Shown: positions 34,009-42,275 of the stretch, in pieces
Layout of the letters: every line of letters starts with the position of its first letter
Numbering within the stretch: the first letter of the stretch is position 1
Assembly (NCBI RefSeq): GCF_018129405.1
Contig: NZ_JAFCLP010000007.1
Location: 1 to 64,000, forward strand
DNA from: Bradyrhizobium iriomotense
GTDB lineage: Bacteria > Pseudomonadota > Alphaproteobacteria > Rhizobiales > Xanthobacteraceae
DNA length: 64,000 nucleotides
Reading direction: 5' to 3'
Translations under genes and position numbers: made by a program
The notes under the pieces: model-generated
Database searches by the model: none
What the model was told of the DNA's origin: nothing
The model's input: only the letters and a program-made list of their open reading frames with translations

Positions 34009-35535
34009 CTAGCCGCGCACCAGCGAGACCAGCCACTTGCGTCCGAACAGCACGAGGATCGCGAACGCGTAGACGATGGAGCCCCCGACGGCGAGCAGGA
34101 CCAACAGCAATTCATCCCGGAAGTGCATCGAGCCCAGCATGGAATTGCCGAAACGCGCGATCAGCCAGAACGCCGCGGCCAGGATGATCCCGGTCAGCAG
34201 GAATTTGCCGAGCGACATCAGCCAGGCGCGGTCGAGCACGAGAAAGCCGCGCCGCACAGCAAAGAACAGCACCAGCAGCAAATTGGTCCAGACACCGACG
34301 GCGGTTGCCAGCGCGAGGCCGATCTGGGCGAGCGATCCCATCAAGGCGACTTTCAGCGCGACGTTGACGGCGATGCCGGTCAGCGACGCCCGCACCGGCG
34401 TTGCGGTGTCCTTGCGGGCATAGAAGGTCGCAACCGCGCTACGGATCAGCACGAAGGGAATCAGGCCGATGGCATAGGCCGCGAGCGTGGCGCCGGCGGC
34501 TGCGGCGTCCGCCTTGGAGAACGCGCCGCGGGCGAACAGCGCGCGCATGATCGCGTCAGGCACGGTGATGAAGGCTGCGACGAACGGCACCGAGAACAGC
34601 AGCGTGAAATCGAAGGCGCGGCGCTGCGCCTTCATCGCGCCGTCATGGTCGTTGGCGGTGATGCGCCGCGACATCTCGGGCAGCAGCACCGTGCCGATGG
34701 CGATGCCGATGACGCCGATCGGGAGCTGGTTGAGCCGGTCGGCGTAATAGAGCGCCGACAGCGCGCCTGCGGGCAGGAAGGTCGCGATGATGGTGTCGGC
34801 GAACAGCGCGACCTGCGTGCCCATCGAGCCCAGCGTTGCCGGGCCCAGCGCCTTGAAGAAGCCGCGGACGTCCTCGTCGAGCTTGAGCGGGGCAAAGCGC
34901 GGCAGGCCGCCATGGCGGGCGAGATCGCCCGCGAGCAGGAAATATTGCAGGAAGCCCGAGATCAGGACGCCCCAGGCGGCGGCATGGCCCGCGGTCGGAA
35001 ACCAGACGGCAACCGCCAGCGTCATCATCATCGCGACGTTGAGGAAGATCGAGGCGGCCGCGGCGCTGGCAAAGCGCTGCATCACGTTGAGCATGCCGCC
35101 ATAGAGCGTCACCAGCGTGATCAGCAGCAGATAGGGAAATGTGATCCGCGTCAGCTCGATCGCGAGCTTGCGCTGCTCGGCATCCTCGGAGAATCCCGGC
35201 GCCAAAATGCTCATGGCCTGCGGCATGAACAGCCAGGCGACGATCAGCAGCATCGCCTGCGAGGCCAGCAGCAGCGTGAAGATGCGGTCAGCGAACAAAT
35301 GTGCGGCCGCCTCCCCCTTCTCGCCATGGACATGCGCATAGGCCGGCACCCAGGCGGCGTTGAAGGCGCCCTCGGCGAAGATCGCGCGAAAATGATTGGG
35401 CAGCCGCAGCGCCACGAAAAAGGCGTCGGCCACCGGGCCGGCGCCGAGGATCGCCGCGAGCATGATGTCGCGGGCAAACCCCGTCAGCCGCGAGAGCAGC
35501 GTGTAACCACCGACCGTGAAGATGCGTCCGAGCAT
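34009..35535 (-). CDS. murJ: Lipid II flippase MurJ
   Basis: A 508-residue integral membrane protein with about 14 TM helices, flipping lipid II across the inner membrane for peptidoglycan synthesis. It starts MLGRIFTVGGYTLLSRLTGF. The MVF/MurJ hallmarks are ARDIMLAAILGAGPVADAFFVAL, the Arg/Asp-containing cavity helices, RITFPYLLLITLVTLYGGML and YYADRLNQLPIGVIGIAIGT. MurJ is essential in most rods. Its start is the first codon of the frame, close after the dispersed repeat at 35.6 kb. It reads towards the DUF1127 region with a 304-base gap. Confidence 0.95.
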   Translation of the reverse strand: MLGRIFTVGGYTLLSRLTGFARDIMLAAILGAGPVADAFFVALRLPNHFRAIFAEGAFNAAWVPAYAHVHGEKGEAAAHLFADRIFTLLLASQAMLLIVAWLFMPQAMSILAPGFSEDAEQRKLAIELTRITFPYLLLITLVTLYGGMLNVMQRFASAAAASIFLNVAMMMTLAVAVWFPTAGHAAAWGVLISGFLQYFLLAGDLARHGGLPRFAPLKLDEDVRGFFKALGPATLGSMGTQVALFADTIIATFLPAGALSALYYADRLNQLPIGVIGIAIGTVLLPEMSRRITANDHDGAMKAQRRAFDFTLLFSVPFVAAFITVPDAIMRALFARGAFSKADAAAAGATLAAYAIGLIPFVLIRSAVATFYARKDTATPVRASLTGIAVNVALKVALMGSLAQIGLALATAVGVWTNLLLVLFFAVRRGFLVLDRAWLMSLGKFLLTGIILAAAFWLIARFGNSMLGSMHFRDELLLVLLAVGGSIVYAFAILVLFGRKWLVSLVRG

Positions 35536-35596
35536 GCGTCTGTTCTAAAGACTTATCGGACGGAGGTCGATTGCATCTTGCGATGCGCATTGCTGC

Positions 35597-35745
35597 GCCC
35601 TCTCCCCTTGCGGGAGAGGGCAGCGACGCCGGTAGATACAAACTCAATCGGGTGAGGGGTCTCTCTCCCAGCATACCGTGCAGAGAGAGACCCCTCACCC
35701 GGCTTCGCTTCGCGAAGCCACCCTCTCCCGCAAGGGGAGAAGGAA
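35597..35745. repeat. Nested intergenic inverted repeat
   Basis: The outer arms CCCTCTCCCCTTGCGGGAGA and the complementary block ending at 35745 enclose a second inverted pair (ggtgaggggtctctctc / gagagagacccctcacc) that meets near 35672. The unit folds into a long nested hairpin between the murJ start and the aminotransferase stop. It is a dispersed element of Bradyrhizobium-type genomes and a likely transcription end. Confidence 0.78.
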
Positions 35746-35749
35746 GAAA

Positions 35750-36931
35750 TCAGCCGGCGAGCGCGCCGCGGACGGCGGCGATGATTCGCTCCTGGTCGGC
35801 TTCGGTCAGGTAGGCGTGCATCGGCAGGCTGATGACGTCCTGCGACAGGCTCTCGCAACCCGGCAGGCCGCCTTCGGCGACCGGATACTGCTTGTAAGCG
35901 GTCTGCTGGTGCATCGACTTGCCGTAATAGATCGCGGTCGGCACGCCCTGGGCCTTCAGCGCGGCGGCAAAGCCGTCGCGATCGGTGCCTTTGGGCAGGC
36001 GGATCGTGTACTGCGCCCAGACCGACGTATTGCCGGGCGCGAGCCGCGGCACGGTGACCACATTGCTGAGCCCGCGCGCATAACGTTCGGCAACACGGTT
36101 ACGGGCAGCGATCTCGTCGTCAAAAATCTTCAGCTTCTCGATCAGGACCGCGGCCTGCATGGTGTCGAGCCGGCCGGTGAGGCCGAGGCGGACGTTATCG
36201 TATTTGTCGACGCCCTGCCCGTGCACGCGGATGCTGCGCAGCGTCGCCGCGAGCTCGTCGTCATCGGTGAGGATCGCGCCGCCGTCACCGAAGCAACCGA
36301 GCGGCTTTGCCGGGAAGAAGCTGGTCGCGGTGGCGAGCCCGAAGGTGCCGAGCTTGCGGCCCTTGTAGCTCGCGCCAAAGCCTTGCGCGGCATCGTCGAG
36401 CACGAACAGGCCTTCCGCCTTGGCGATCTCGGCAATGGCGTCGTGATCGGCGGGCTGGCCGAACAGGTCGACCGGAATGACCGCGACCGGCTTGAGGCCG
36501 GCCTTGCGGGCGGTCGCGATGCCGCGCTTGAGCGACTCCGGGCTCATGTTGAAGGTCGTCTCGTCGACGTCGACATAGACAGGCGTCGCGCCGGTCCGCG
36601 CCACCGGCGAAGCCGTTGCGATGAAGGTGAAGGACGGACACAGTACGGCATCGCCGGGCCCGACATTCTTCGCCATCATCACCATCAGGATCGCGTCGGT
36701 GCCGCTGGCGCAGCCGATCACGTGCTTGGCGCCTGAGTAGGCCGCCAGCTGCTTCTCGAGCTCGAAGACCTCGGGCCCATTGACGAACTGGCAATGGTCC
36801 ATCACGCGCTTGACGGCCGCATCGAGCGAGGCGCCGAGCCGGCGGCGCTGCGAGGCCACATCGATGAAGGGAATGGGTTCGGAACGCAGATGCTGGTTCA
36901 TGGCGCCTTGCGAAGTTTGAGAAGTCGACAT
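35750..36931 (-). CDS. DegT/DnrJ/EryC1 sugar aminotransferase (GnnB/WlbC-like)
   Basis: A 393-residue PLP enzyme transferring an amino group to a keto nucleotide sugar. ASGTDAILMVMMA binds the cofactor phosphate, LFVLDDAAQGFGASYKGRKL carries the Asp and Gln contacts, and SFFPAKPLGCFGDGG the Schiff-base lysine. It follows the Gfo/Idh/MocA gene by nine bases. That pair matches GnnA-GnnB, which make UDP-2,3-diamino sugars for lipid A; Bradyrhizobium lipid A is reported to have such a GlcN3N backbone. WlbA/WlbC-type O-antigen synthesis is the alternative. The start could also be MNQHLRSEPIPFIDV (36898), which has AAGG four bases upstream. Confidence 0.88.
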   Translation of the reverse strand: MSTSQTSQGAMNQHLRSEPIPFIDVASQRRRLGASLDAAVKRVMDHCQFVNGPEVFELEKQLAAYSGAKHVIGCASGTDAILMVMMAKNVGPGDAVLCPSFTFIATASPVARTGATPVYVDVDETTFNMSPESLKRGIATARKAGLKPVAVIPVDLFGQPADHDAIAEIAKAEGLFVLDDAAQGFGASYKGRKLGTFGLATATSFFPAKPLGCFGDGGAILTDDDELAATLRSIRVHGQGVDKYDNVRLGLTGRLDTMQAAVLIEKLKIFDDEIAARNRVAERYARGLSNVVTVPRLAPGNTSVWAQYTIRLPKGTDRDGFAAALKAQGVPTAIYYGKSMHQQTAYKQYPVAEGGLPGCESLSQDVISLPMHAYLTEADQERIIAAVRGALAG

Positions 36932-36940
36932 GGAAACGGA

Positions 36941-37945
36941 TCAGCCGGCGACGCGGCGCGGCTCCTTGCGGGCGGGCGCCGCCGCGGCGGGACGCGAGGG
37001 CGTCTCCAGGCACTGCGTGGCGATCTCGAGGCTGGCGACACCTTCATCGCCCGTGACCGCCGGCGTCTCGCCATGGCGCACCGCCTTGAGGAACGCAATC
37101 AGCTCGGCGCGCAGCGGCTCGTCATGTCCGACCGGCAGATGCCGCATCGAATAGCTGCCGTCCGGCTTGAAGCCGAAGCATTCGGTGACCTGGCGCGTCA
37201 AGAGATCGCCCATCACGTATTTGCCGCGGGTCGCGACCGTGACGCTGCGCGCCTTGAATGGCGTCAGCCAGTTGGTGTTGATGTGGGCGAGCACGCCGTT
37301 GGCGGTGCGGAACTGCAGCAGCGCGATGTCCTCGCGCTCGGCGACCGCGCTCGACAATTGCGGCTGCACCTCGACGATGTCGGATTCGGTGAACCAGCGG
37401 ATCAGGTCGATGTCGTGCACGGCGAGGTCGATGACGACGCCGACATTGGACATGCGCGGCGGGAACGGGCCGACTCGGGTGATCGCGATCGACAAAATAT
37501 CTTCGCCCGCGATCGCCTGCTTGACCGCGGCAACCGCCGGATTGAAGCGCTCGACATGGCCGACCATCAGCGTCACGCCGGCCTCTCGCGCGGCGGCGAC
37601 GATTTCACGGCCCTCTTCCACCGTGGACGCGATCGGCTTCTCGACCAGGACATGAATGTTCTTGGCGATGCAGGCGAGCGCGACCTCGTGATGCAGATGG
37701 GTGGGCGCAGCGATGGTGACGGCATCGACGCCGGCGGCGAAGAGCTGGTCGAGCGTCTCGAAGCTCGCGCAATCGGCGAGCTCCGTCGCGCGCGTGCGAT
37801 GGGCGGGCGACGGATCAACGACGCCGACGAGACTGACGCCGGGCAGGCCGCTGAGCACGCGCGCATGGTTGCTGCCCATGACGCCTGCGCCAATTACGCC
37901 GACGCGCAAGCCGGCCTTTGCCGGTTGTGATCCTTTGGAACTCAT
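36941..37945 (-). CDS. Gfo/Idh/MocA oxidoreductase (GnnA/WlbA-like)
   Basis: A 334-residue NAD-dependent sugar dehydrogenase. The Rossmann motif is RVGVIGAGVMGSNHARVL; the family motif VLVEKPIAS holds the catalytic lysine; GVVIDLAVHDIDLIRWFT has the DxxxHDID active-site block. It should oxidise the 3-OH of a UDP-amino sugar, giving the keto sugar used by the aminotransferase encoded next. Its C-terminus is Pro/Ala/Arg-rich. Transcribed first in a two-gene unit; 183 bases separate it from the manC stop, holding only a long imperfect hairpin. Confidence 0.88.
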   Translation of the reverse strand: MSSKGSQPAKAGLRVGVIGAGVMGSNHARVLSGLPGVSLVGVVDPSPAHRTRATELADCASFETLDQLFAAGVDAVTIAAPTHLHHEVALACIAKNIHVLVEKPIASTVEEGREIVAAAREAGVTLMVGHVERFNPAVAAVKQAIAGEDILSIAITRVGPFPPRMSNVGVVIDLAVHDIDLIRWFTESDIVEVQPQLSSAVAEREDIALLQFRTANGVLAHINTNWLTPFKARSVTVATRGKYVMGDLLTRQVTECFGFKPDGSYSMRHLPVGHDEPLRAELIAFLKAVRHGETPAVTGDEGVASLEIATQCLETPSRPAAAAPARKEPRRVAG

Positions 37946-38057
37946 CTGAGCAAACCCCGATTCAACGCAAATCCCCGGGCCGCTTCTAGCACGGGCGCCA
38001 TATTTGTGGCGAATGCCGGCCTGACGGTCCGGACACGATTTGATTCAAAAAGTTACA

Positions 38058-38107
38058 CGTTCCCCGGGCCTTAAGCCGGAAAAGAGACCGTCTTTCCGGC
38101 CCGGGTC
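38058..38107. other. Imperfect long hairpin between manC and the oxidoreductase gene
   Basis: TTTCCGGCCCGGG (38093-38105) is complementary to CCCGGGC and CGGAAA on the left side, split by a seven-base bulge, around a roughly ten-base loop. There is no clear T tract on either strand, so it may be a weak terminator after manC or a leader structure for the oxidoreductase gene. Confidence 0.35.
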
Positions 38108-38128
38108 GCGTGATTCGGAGCCTGCTGG

Positions 38129-39547
38129 TTACGACCTTTGATAGTCGTCTTCAATCCGGATGATGTCGTCCTCCCCGAGATAGGAGCCGGTCTGGACCTC
38201 GATCAGCTCCAGCATGATTTTACCGGGGTTCTCCATCCGGTGCACCGCGCCCATCGGGATGTAGATCGACTCGTTCTCGTGCACCGTCTTCACGGTCTCG
38301 TTCACGGTGACGCGGGCCGCGCCGCGGACCACGATCCAGTGCTCGGCGCGATGATGGTGCTTCTGCAGCGACAGCCGCCCGCCGGGCTTCACCACGATGC
38401 GCTTGACCTGGTGGCGCTCGCCGTTGTCGACCGACTGGTAGCTGCCCCAGGGCCGGTGCACCTTCAGATGCTCCTCGGTGACCTTCGGGGCAATCGCCTT
38501 GAGCTTGGTCACCAGGCGCTTCAGGCCGTTGGCATCCTTCTGGCGCGAGACCAGCACGGCGTCCGCAGTCGCGACCACGACGAGATCGTCGACGCCTTCG
38601 AGCGCGACCAGCGCCTGGTCGGTGGTGACGTTGCAATTGCGGGAATCCTCGAACACCGCGGTGCCGTGCGCGGCATTGCCCTGCGCGTCCTTCTCCGACA
38701 GCTCCCACACTGCGTGCCAGGAGCCGACGTCGGACCAGCCGCAGGACACCGGCACCACGGCGGCGCGCGAGGTCTTCTCCATCACGGCGTAGTCGATCGA
38801 GATCGCCTTGGCCGCGCCGAACGCCTCCGGCTCCAGCGTCACGAAACCGAGATCGCGGCCGGCATTGGTGACCGCATTGGACACCGCCTCCACGCTTGCC
38901 GCATCGACCTTGCGGTATTCGTCGAGCAGCACGGCGGCCGGGAACATGAAGTTGCCGCTGTTCCAGAGATAGCCCGAATTGACGTAATCGGTCGCCTTCA
39001 CGGCATCAGGCTTCTCGACGAAGCGCGCGACCGCGTGCACCTGGCCGGAGATCACGTCGCCCGGGCAGATATAGCCGTATTCGGTCGCGGGCCGCTCCGG
39101 CTTGACGCCGAAGGTGACGATGCGCCCGGCGCTCGCAGCCGTGAGGCCCTCGCGGCACGCCGCGACGAAGGCGGCATTGTCCTGCACGACGTGATCGGCC
39201 GCGAGCGCGAGCACGATCGCTTCACTGGCGCGGTTCTGCGCGAACACGGCGCCGGCGGCGATCGCCGGGCCGGAGTCGCGCCGCATCGGCTCGAGGATCA
39301 CGTCGGCCTCGATGCCGATCTCGGCGAGTTGCTCCAGCACCATGAAGCGGTAGGCCGCATTGGTGATGACGATCGGGCGATCGAACAGTGAAGCGTCCGA
39401 GACGCGCAGCAGCGTGTCCTGGAAGGTCGAGCGGGTGCCGAACAGCGGCAGGAACTGCTTCGGGCGCACCTCGCGCGAGGCGGGCCACAGCCGCGTGCCG
39501 GCACCGCCGCACATGATCAGGGGGATAATGCGTTTGTCCATCGTCAT
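38129..39547 (-). CDS. manC: Mannose-1-phosphate guanylyltransferase / mannose-6-phosphate isomerase
   Basis: A 472-residue bifunctional enzyme making GDP-mannose. The N-terminal pyrophosphorylase has LIMCGGAGTRLWPASREVRP (nucleotide loop) and ALAADHVVQD, and the FVEKP motif at ARFVEKPDAVKA. The C-terminal type II isomerase cupin (about 350-470) carries RPWGSYQSVD, HHHRAEHWIVVRGAARVT and NESIYIPMGAVHRMENPGK. It supplies GDP-mannose for the mannosyl groups of lipopolysaccharide. The start ATG with AAGG six bases upstream is chosen; another ATG two codons later is possible. It follows the epimerase remnant by one base, so they were once co-transcribed. Confidence 0.95.
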   Translation of the reverse strand: MTMDKRIIPLIMCGGAGTRLWPASREVRPKQFLPLFGTRSTFQDTLLRVSDASLFDRPIVITNAAYRFMVLEQLAEIGIEADVILEPMRRDSGPAIAAGAVFAQNRASEAIVLALAADHVVQDNAAFVAACREGLTAASAGRIVTFGVKPERPATEYGYICPGDVISGQVHAVARFVEKPDAVKATDYVNSGYLWNSGNFMFPAAVLLDEYRKVDAASVEAVSNAVTNAGRDLGFVTLEPEAFGAAKAISIDYAVMEKTSRAAVVPVSCGWSDVGSWHAVWELSEKDAQGNAAHGTAVFEDSRNCNVTTDQALVALEGVDDLVVVATADAVLVSRQKDANGLKRLVTKLKAIAPKVTEEHLKVHRPWGSYQSVDNGERHQVKRIVVKPGGRLSLQKHHHRAEHWIVVRGAARVTVNETVKTVHENESIYIPMGAVHRMENPGKIMLELIEVQTGSYLGEDDIIRIEDDYQRS

Positions 39548-39548
39548 C

Positions 39549-40058
39549 TCAAACCTTGAAGTAGTCCCGATACCAGGTGACAAAATTGCGGACCCCCTGC
39601 GCGATCGGCGTTGACGGCGCAAAGCCGGTGTCGCGCATCAGGTCCTCGACATCCGCGAACGTTTCCAAAACGTCTCCCGGCTGCATCGGCAGCAATTCTT
39701 TGATCGCCGTCCGACCCAGCTCCTGCTCCAGGAGACCGACGACATGCATCAGTTCCTCGGGGCGGTGGTTACCGACATTGTAGACCTTAGACGGCGCATT
39801 TGCGGCAGCCGGATCATCCGCAGGCACCCGATCGATCAGCTTGGACACGACACGGGTGACGTCGTCAATACAGGTGAAGTCGCGGCGCATCCTGCCATGG
39901 TTAAAGAGCCGGATCGGCCGTCCCTCCATGATGGCATTCACAAACGGAAACATGGCCATATGCACGACGTGCGTGAATCGATGGCGCGCCAGCTGCCGGG
40001 CGAGGTGAAAGCCGATGAATCCGGCGGCACCCGTGACCAAAGTCGCCTGATCCGTCAT
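39549..40058 (-). pseudogene. UDP-glucuronate 4-epimerase remnant, internally deleted in frame
   Basis: A 169-residue open frame, half the family length of about 340. The N-terminus is a normal SDR start (LVTGAAGFIGFHLARQLA). It then jumps to HRFTHVVH, which in relatives lies some 50 residues further on, and again to MAMFPFVNAIMEGRPIRLFN, normally about 120 residues later. The C-terminal part (RRDFTCIDDVTRVVSKLIDR, NVGNHRPEELMHVV) is well preserved. The catalytic YxxxK and the Ser/Thr of the extended SDR are missing, so epimerase activity should be lost. The intact frame and single-base spacing to manC suggest recent deletion. Function of the relic, if any, is unknown. Confidence 0.8.
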
Positions 40059-40299
40059 CCTGTTCCCGGGGACCCGATCCCCGGCCTTTCTGCGCCTCTT
40101 TAGCCGCCGCATCGCGAGGGTCGCAAGTGCCGCCCGGCCCGTCATAACGGCCGTTCATGACCGCCGCTTATAACCGCTCCTATCACCCCTCCTATCACCG
40201 CTATTGCAAGATCGGCGCCAAGACCATACCAAAGCGGCCGAATTCGGCGCCTCGCGTCGGGTTGCCACAATCTTCGCAAACCCTGTTCATGCGGGCGAG

Positions 40300-41259
40300 A
40301 TGCGCCGAATCCTGCTGTCGACGGCCAAGATCCTGATTTCCGGGGCGCTGCTCTATTTGGCGCTGCGCAAGGTCGATCTATCCGAACTGTTTTCGCGTTT
40401 CACCGTGACCAGCCTGTTCTGGATCGGTCTCGCGATCGCGATCACGTTCCTGCAGATCTTCGTCGGCGTGCTGCGCTGGCGCGAGATCAGCGCCGAATGC
40501 GGCGCGCCGCTCGAGCTCGCCCGTGCGATGCGCTACAACGTGATCGGCTCGTTCTTCAACCAGACCCTGCCCTCCGCGATCGGCGGCGATGCGGTCCGGC
40601 TGTGGCTGGTCGCGCGTGCCGGCGCCGGCTGGCGCGCGGCGACCTACTCGATCTTCGTCGACCGCGCGATCGGCCTGATCGCGCTCGCGATCCTGATCGT
40701 CGCGAGCCTGCCCTGGAGTTACGCCCTCATCACCGATCCGCACGGGCGCTCGGCGCTGCTGCTGGTCGACCTCGCCGCGCTGGCGGGTGGTCTCGGCTTC
40801 CTGGTCTTCGGCGCGCTGAAGTGGCGCTGGCTGAAAACCTGGTGGGCCACGCATCACATCCACGCCTGCGCCGTGATCGCGAACCGCGTGATCTTCAGCC
40901 GCGCGCGCGGACCGATCGTCGCAATCCTGTCGCTCGCCGTGCACGTGCTCACCGTCGTCATCGCCTGGTGCGTCGTGCAGTCGATTGCCGCGCCGGTCAG
41001 CTTCGGCAACGTCTTCCTTCTCATCCCGCCCGTGATGCTGATCACGATGATGCCGATCTCGATTGCCGGCTGGGGCGTGCGCGAGGCCACCATGGGCCTC
41101 GCCTTCGGCTTCGCGGGACTTGCCGCAAACGAAGGCGTCAACATCTCGCTGCTGTTCGGCGCGGTGTACTTCATCGTCGGCGCGGTCGGTGGCCTCGTCT
41201 GGATCCTCAGCGCGGAGAAAGCCGCGCAAGGCTCGGCTCAGCTCGGAGTGCCGGAGTGA
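40300..41259 (+). CDS. Flippase-like integral membrane protein (YbhN/LPG-synthase TM family)
   Basis: A 319-residue polytopic protein with about eight TM helices. It starts MRRILLSTAKILISGALLYL. The family block is RYNVIGSFFNQTLPSAIGGD with AVRLWLV after it, and VDRAIGLIALAILI; PPVMLITMMPISIAGWGVRE and EATMGLAFG are in the C-terminal half. Relatives are proposed to flip or position polyprenyl- or lipid-linked glycans. Its stop overlaps the GTG start of the WecA-like gene (GTGA), a coupled pair. The 240 bases upstream, divergent from the epimerase remnant, carry only short direct repeats (cctatcacc) and no gene. Confidence 0.85.
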   Translation: MRRILLSTAKILISGALLYLALRKVDLSELFSRFTVTSLFWIGLAIAITFLQIFVGVLRWREISAECGAPLELARAMRYNVIGSFFNQTLPSAIGGDAVRLWLVARAGAGWRAATYSIFVDRAIGLIALAILIVASLPWSYALITDPHGRSALLLVDLAALAGGLGFLVFGALKWRWLKTWWATHHIHACAVIANRVIFSRARGPIVAILSLAVHVLTVVIAWCVVQSIAAPVSFGNVFLLIPPVMLITMMPISIAGWGVREATMGLAFGFAGLAANEGVNISLLFGAVYFIVGAVGGLVWILSAEKAAQGSAQLGVPE

Positions 41260-42275
41260 ACCCGGCCACCGAAGCCGTCGCCGCCGCACCCTCGCTGCTG
41301 GCTGTTGCGATCGCCGCGCTGACATCGGCGCTCGTCACCTGGACCAGCCGCCCCCTGCTCCAGCGTTACGCGCTGGCGCGGCCCAATGCGCGTTCCTCGC
41401 ACCGCATCCCGACCCCGCAGGGCGCGGGCATCGCGGTGATCTCGGCGACGCTGCTGGTCGCATCCGTATGGGCGGCCTGGGCGAACGTCGCGATCCCGCC
41501 GGCGCTGGTCATTGCGACGATCGCGATCGCCCTGGTCGGTTTCGCCGACGACATCGTATCGCTGCCGGTGACGGTGCGGCTCGTGCTGCAGGCGGCGGCC
41601 GTCGGCGCCGTCGTGTTCACTGCGCCCGAGACCGCGCGTATCGTGCCGGCGATGCCTCTTGCACTGGAGCGCGGACTCATCCTGCTCGCCGGAATCTGGT
41701 TCGTGAACCTCGTCAACTTCATGGACGGGCTCGACCTGATGACGGTCGCCGAAGTCGTGCCGGTCACCGCGGCGCTGCTGCTGCTCGGATGGCTCAGCGA
41801 TCTGTCCTGGCCGGCCGCACTCGTCGCCACCACGCTGTGCGGCGCCATGCTCGGCTTCGCGCCCTTCAACAAACCGGTCGCAAAAGTGTTCTTAGGGGAT
41901 GTCGGCAGCCTGCCGATCGGCCTCCTGCTCGGCTGGTGCCTGCTCGAGCTCGCCTGGCACGGGCAAGCGGCCGCGGCACTGCTGCTGCCGGCCTATTACC
42001 TCGCCGATGCCACCATCACGCTGTTTCGCCGCATCGCGCGCCGCGAGCAGTTCTGGTCGGCGCACCGTTCGCATTTCTATCAGCGTGCGACCGACAACGG
42101 CTTCGGGGTCCCGCGCGTGATTGCCGAGGTGTTCACGCTCAACCTCGTGCTGGCAATGCTTGCCATCGTCTCCGTTCGCGCCGGCTCGATGTCGGTCACG
42201 ATCGCCTCGCTGCTCGCCGGCGCGATCGCGGTCGGCTTCGTGCTGCGGCGTTTCTCCCGCCCTCAAGTCTCCTGA
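41256..42275 (+). CDS. WecA/MraY-like polyprenyl-phosphate sugar-1-phosphate transferase
   Basis: A 339-residue membrane enzyme initiating glycan assembly by moving a HexNAc-1-phosphate onto undecaprenyl phosphate. About ten TM helices. Family motifs: NARSSHRIPTPQGAGIAVIS, the DDIVSLPVTVR loop, WFVNLVNFMDGLDLMTVAEV with the catalytic NxxNxxDGxD block, VFLGDVGSLPIGLL and the HRSHFYQRA histidine motif. It is closest to the WbpL/WbcO type that uses UDP-FucNAc or UDP-QuiNAc, consistent with the 4,6-dehydratase and epimerase genes nearby. The start is GTG overlapping the flippase stop. The stop overlaps the convergent epimerase gene by 13 bases. Confidence 0.9.
   Translation: MNPATEAVAAAPSLLAVAIAALTSALVTWTSRPLLQRYALARPNARSSHRIPTPQGAGIAVISATLLVASVWAAWANVAIPPALVIATIAIALVGFADDIVSLPVTVRLVLQAAAVGAVVFTAPETARIVPAMPLALERGLILLAGIWFVNLVNFMDGLDLMTVAEVVPVTAALLLLGWLSDLSWPAALVATTLCGAMLGFAPFNKPVAKVFLGDVGSLPIGLLLGWCLLELAWHGQAAAALLLPAYYLADATITLFRRIARREQFWSAHRSHFYQRATDNGFGVPRVIAEVFTLNLVLAMLAIVSVRAGSMSVTIASLLAGAIAVGFVLRRFSRPQVS

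Noticed and set aside
40170-40203. Tandem cctatcacc repeats as a possible regulatory array
   Set aside because: Only two copies of about 12 bases, in low-complexity sequence between divergent genes; too little to support a claim.
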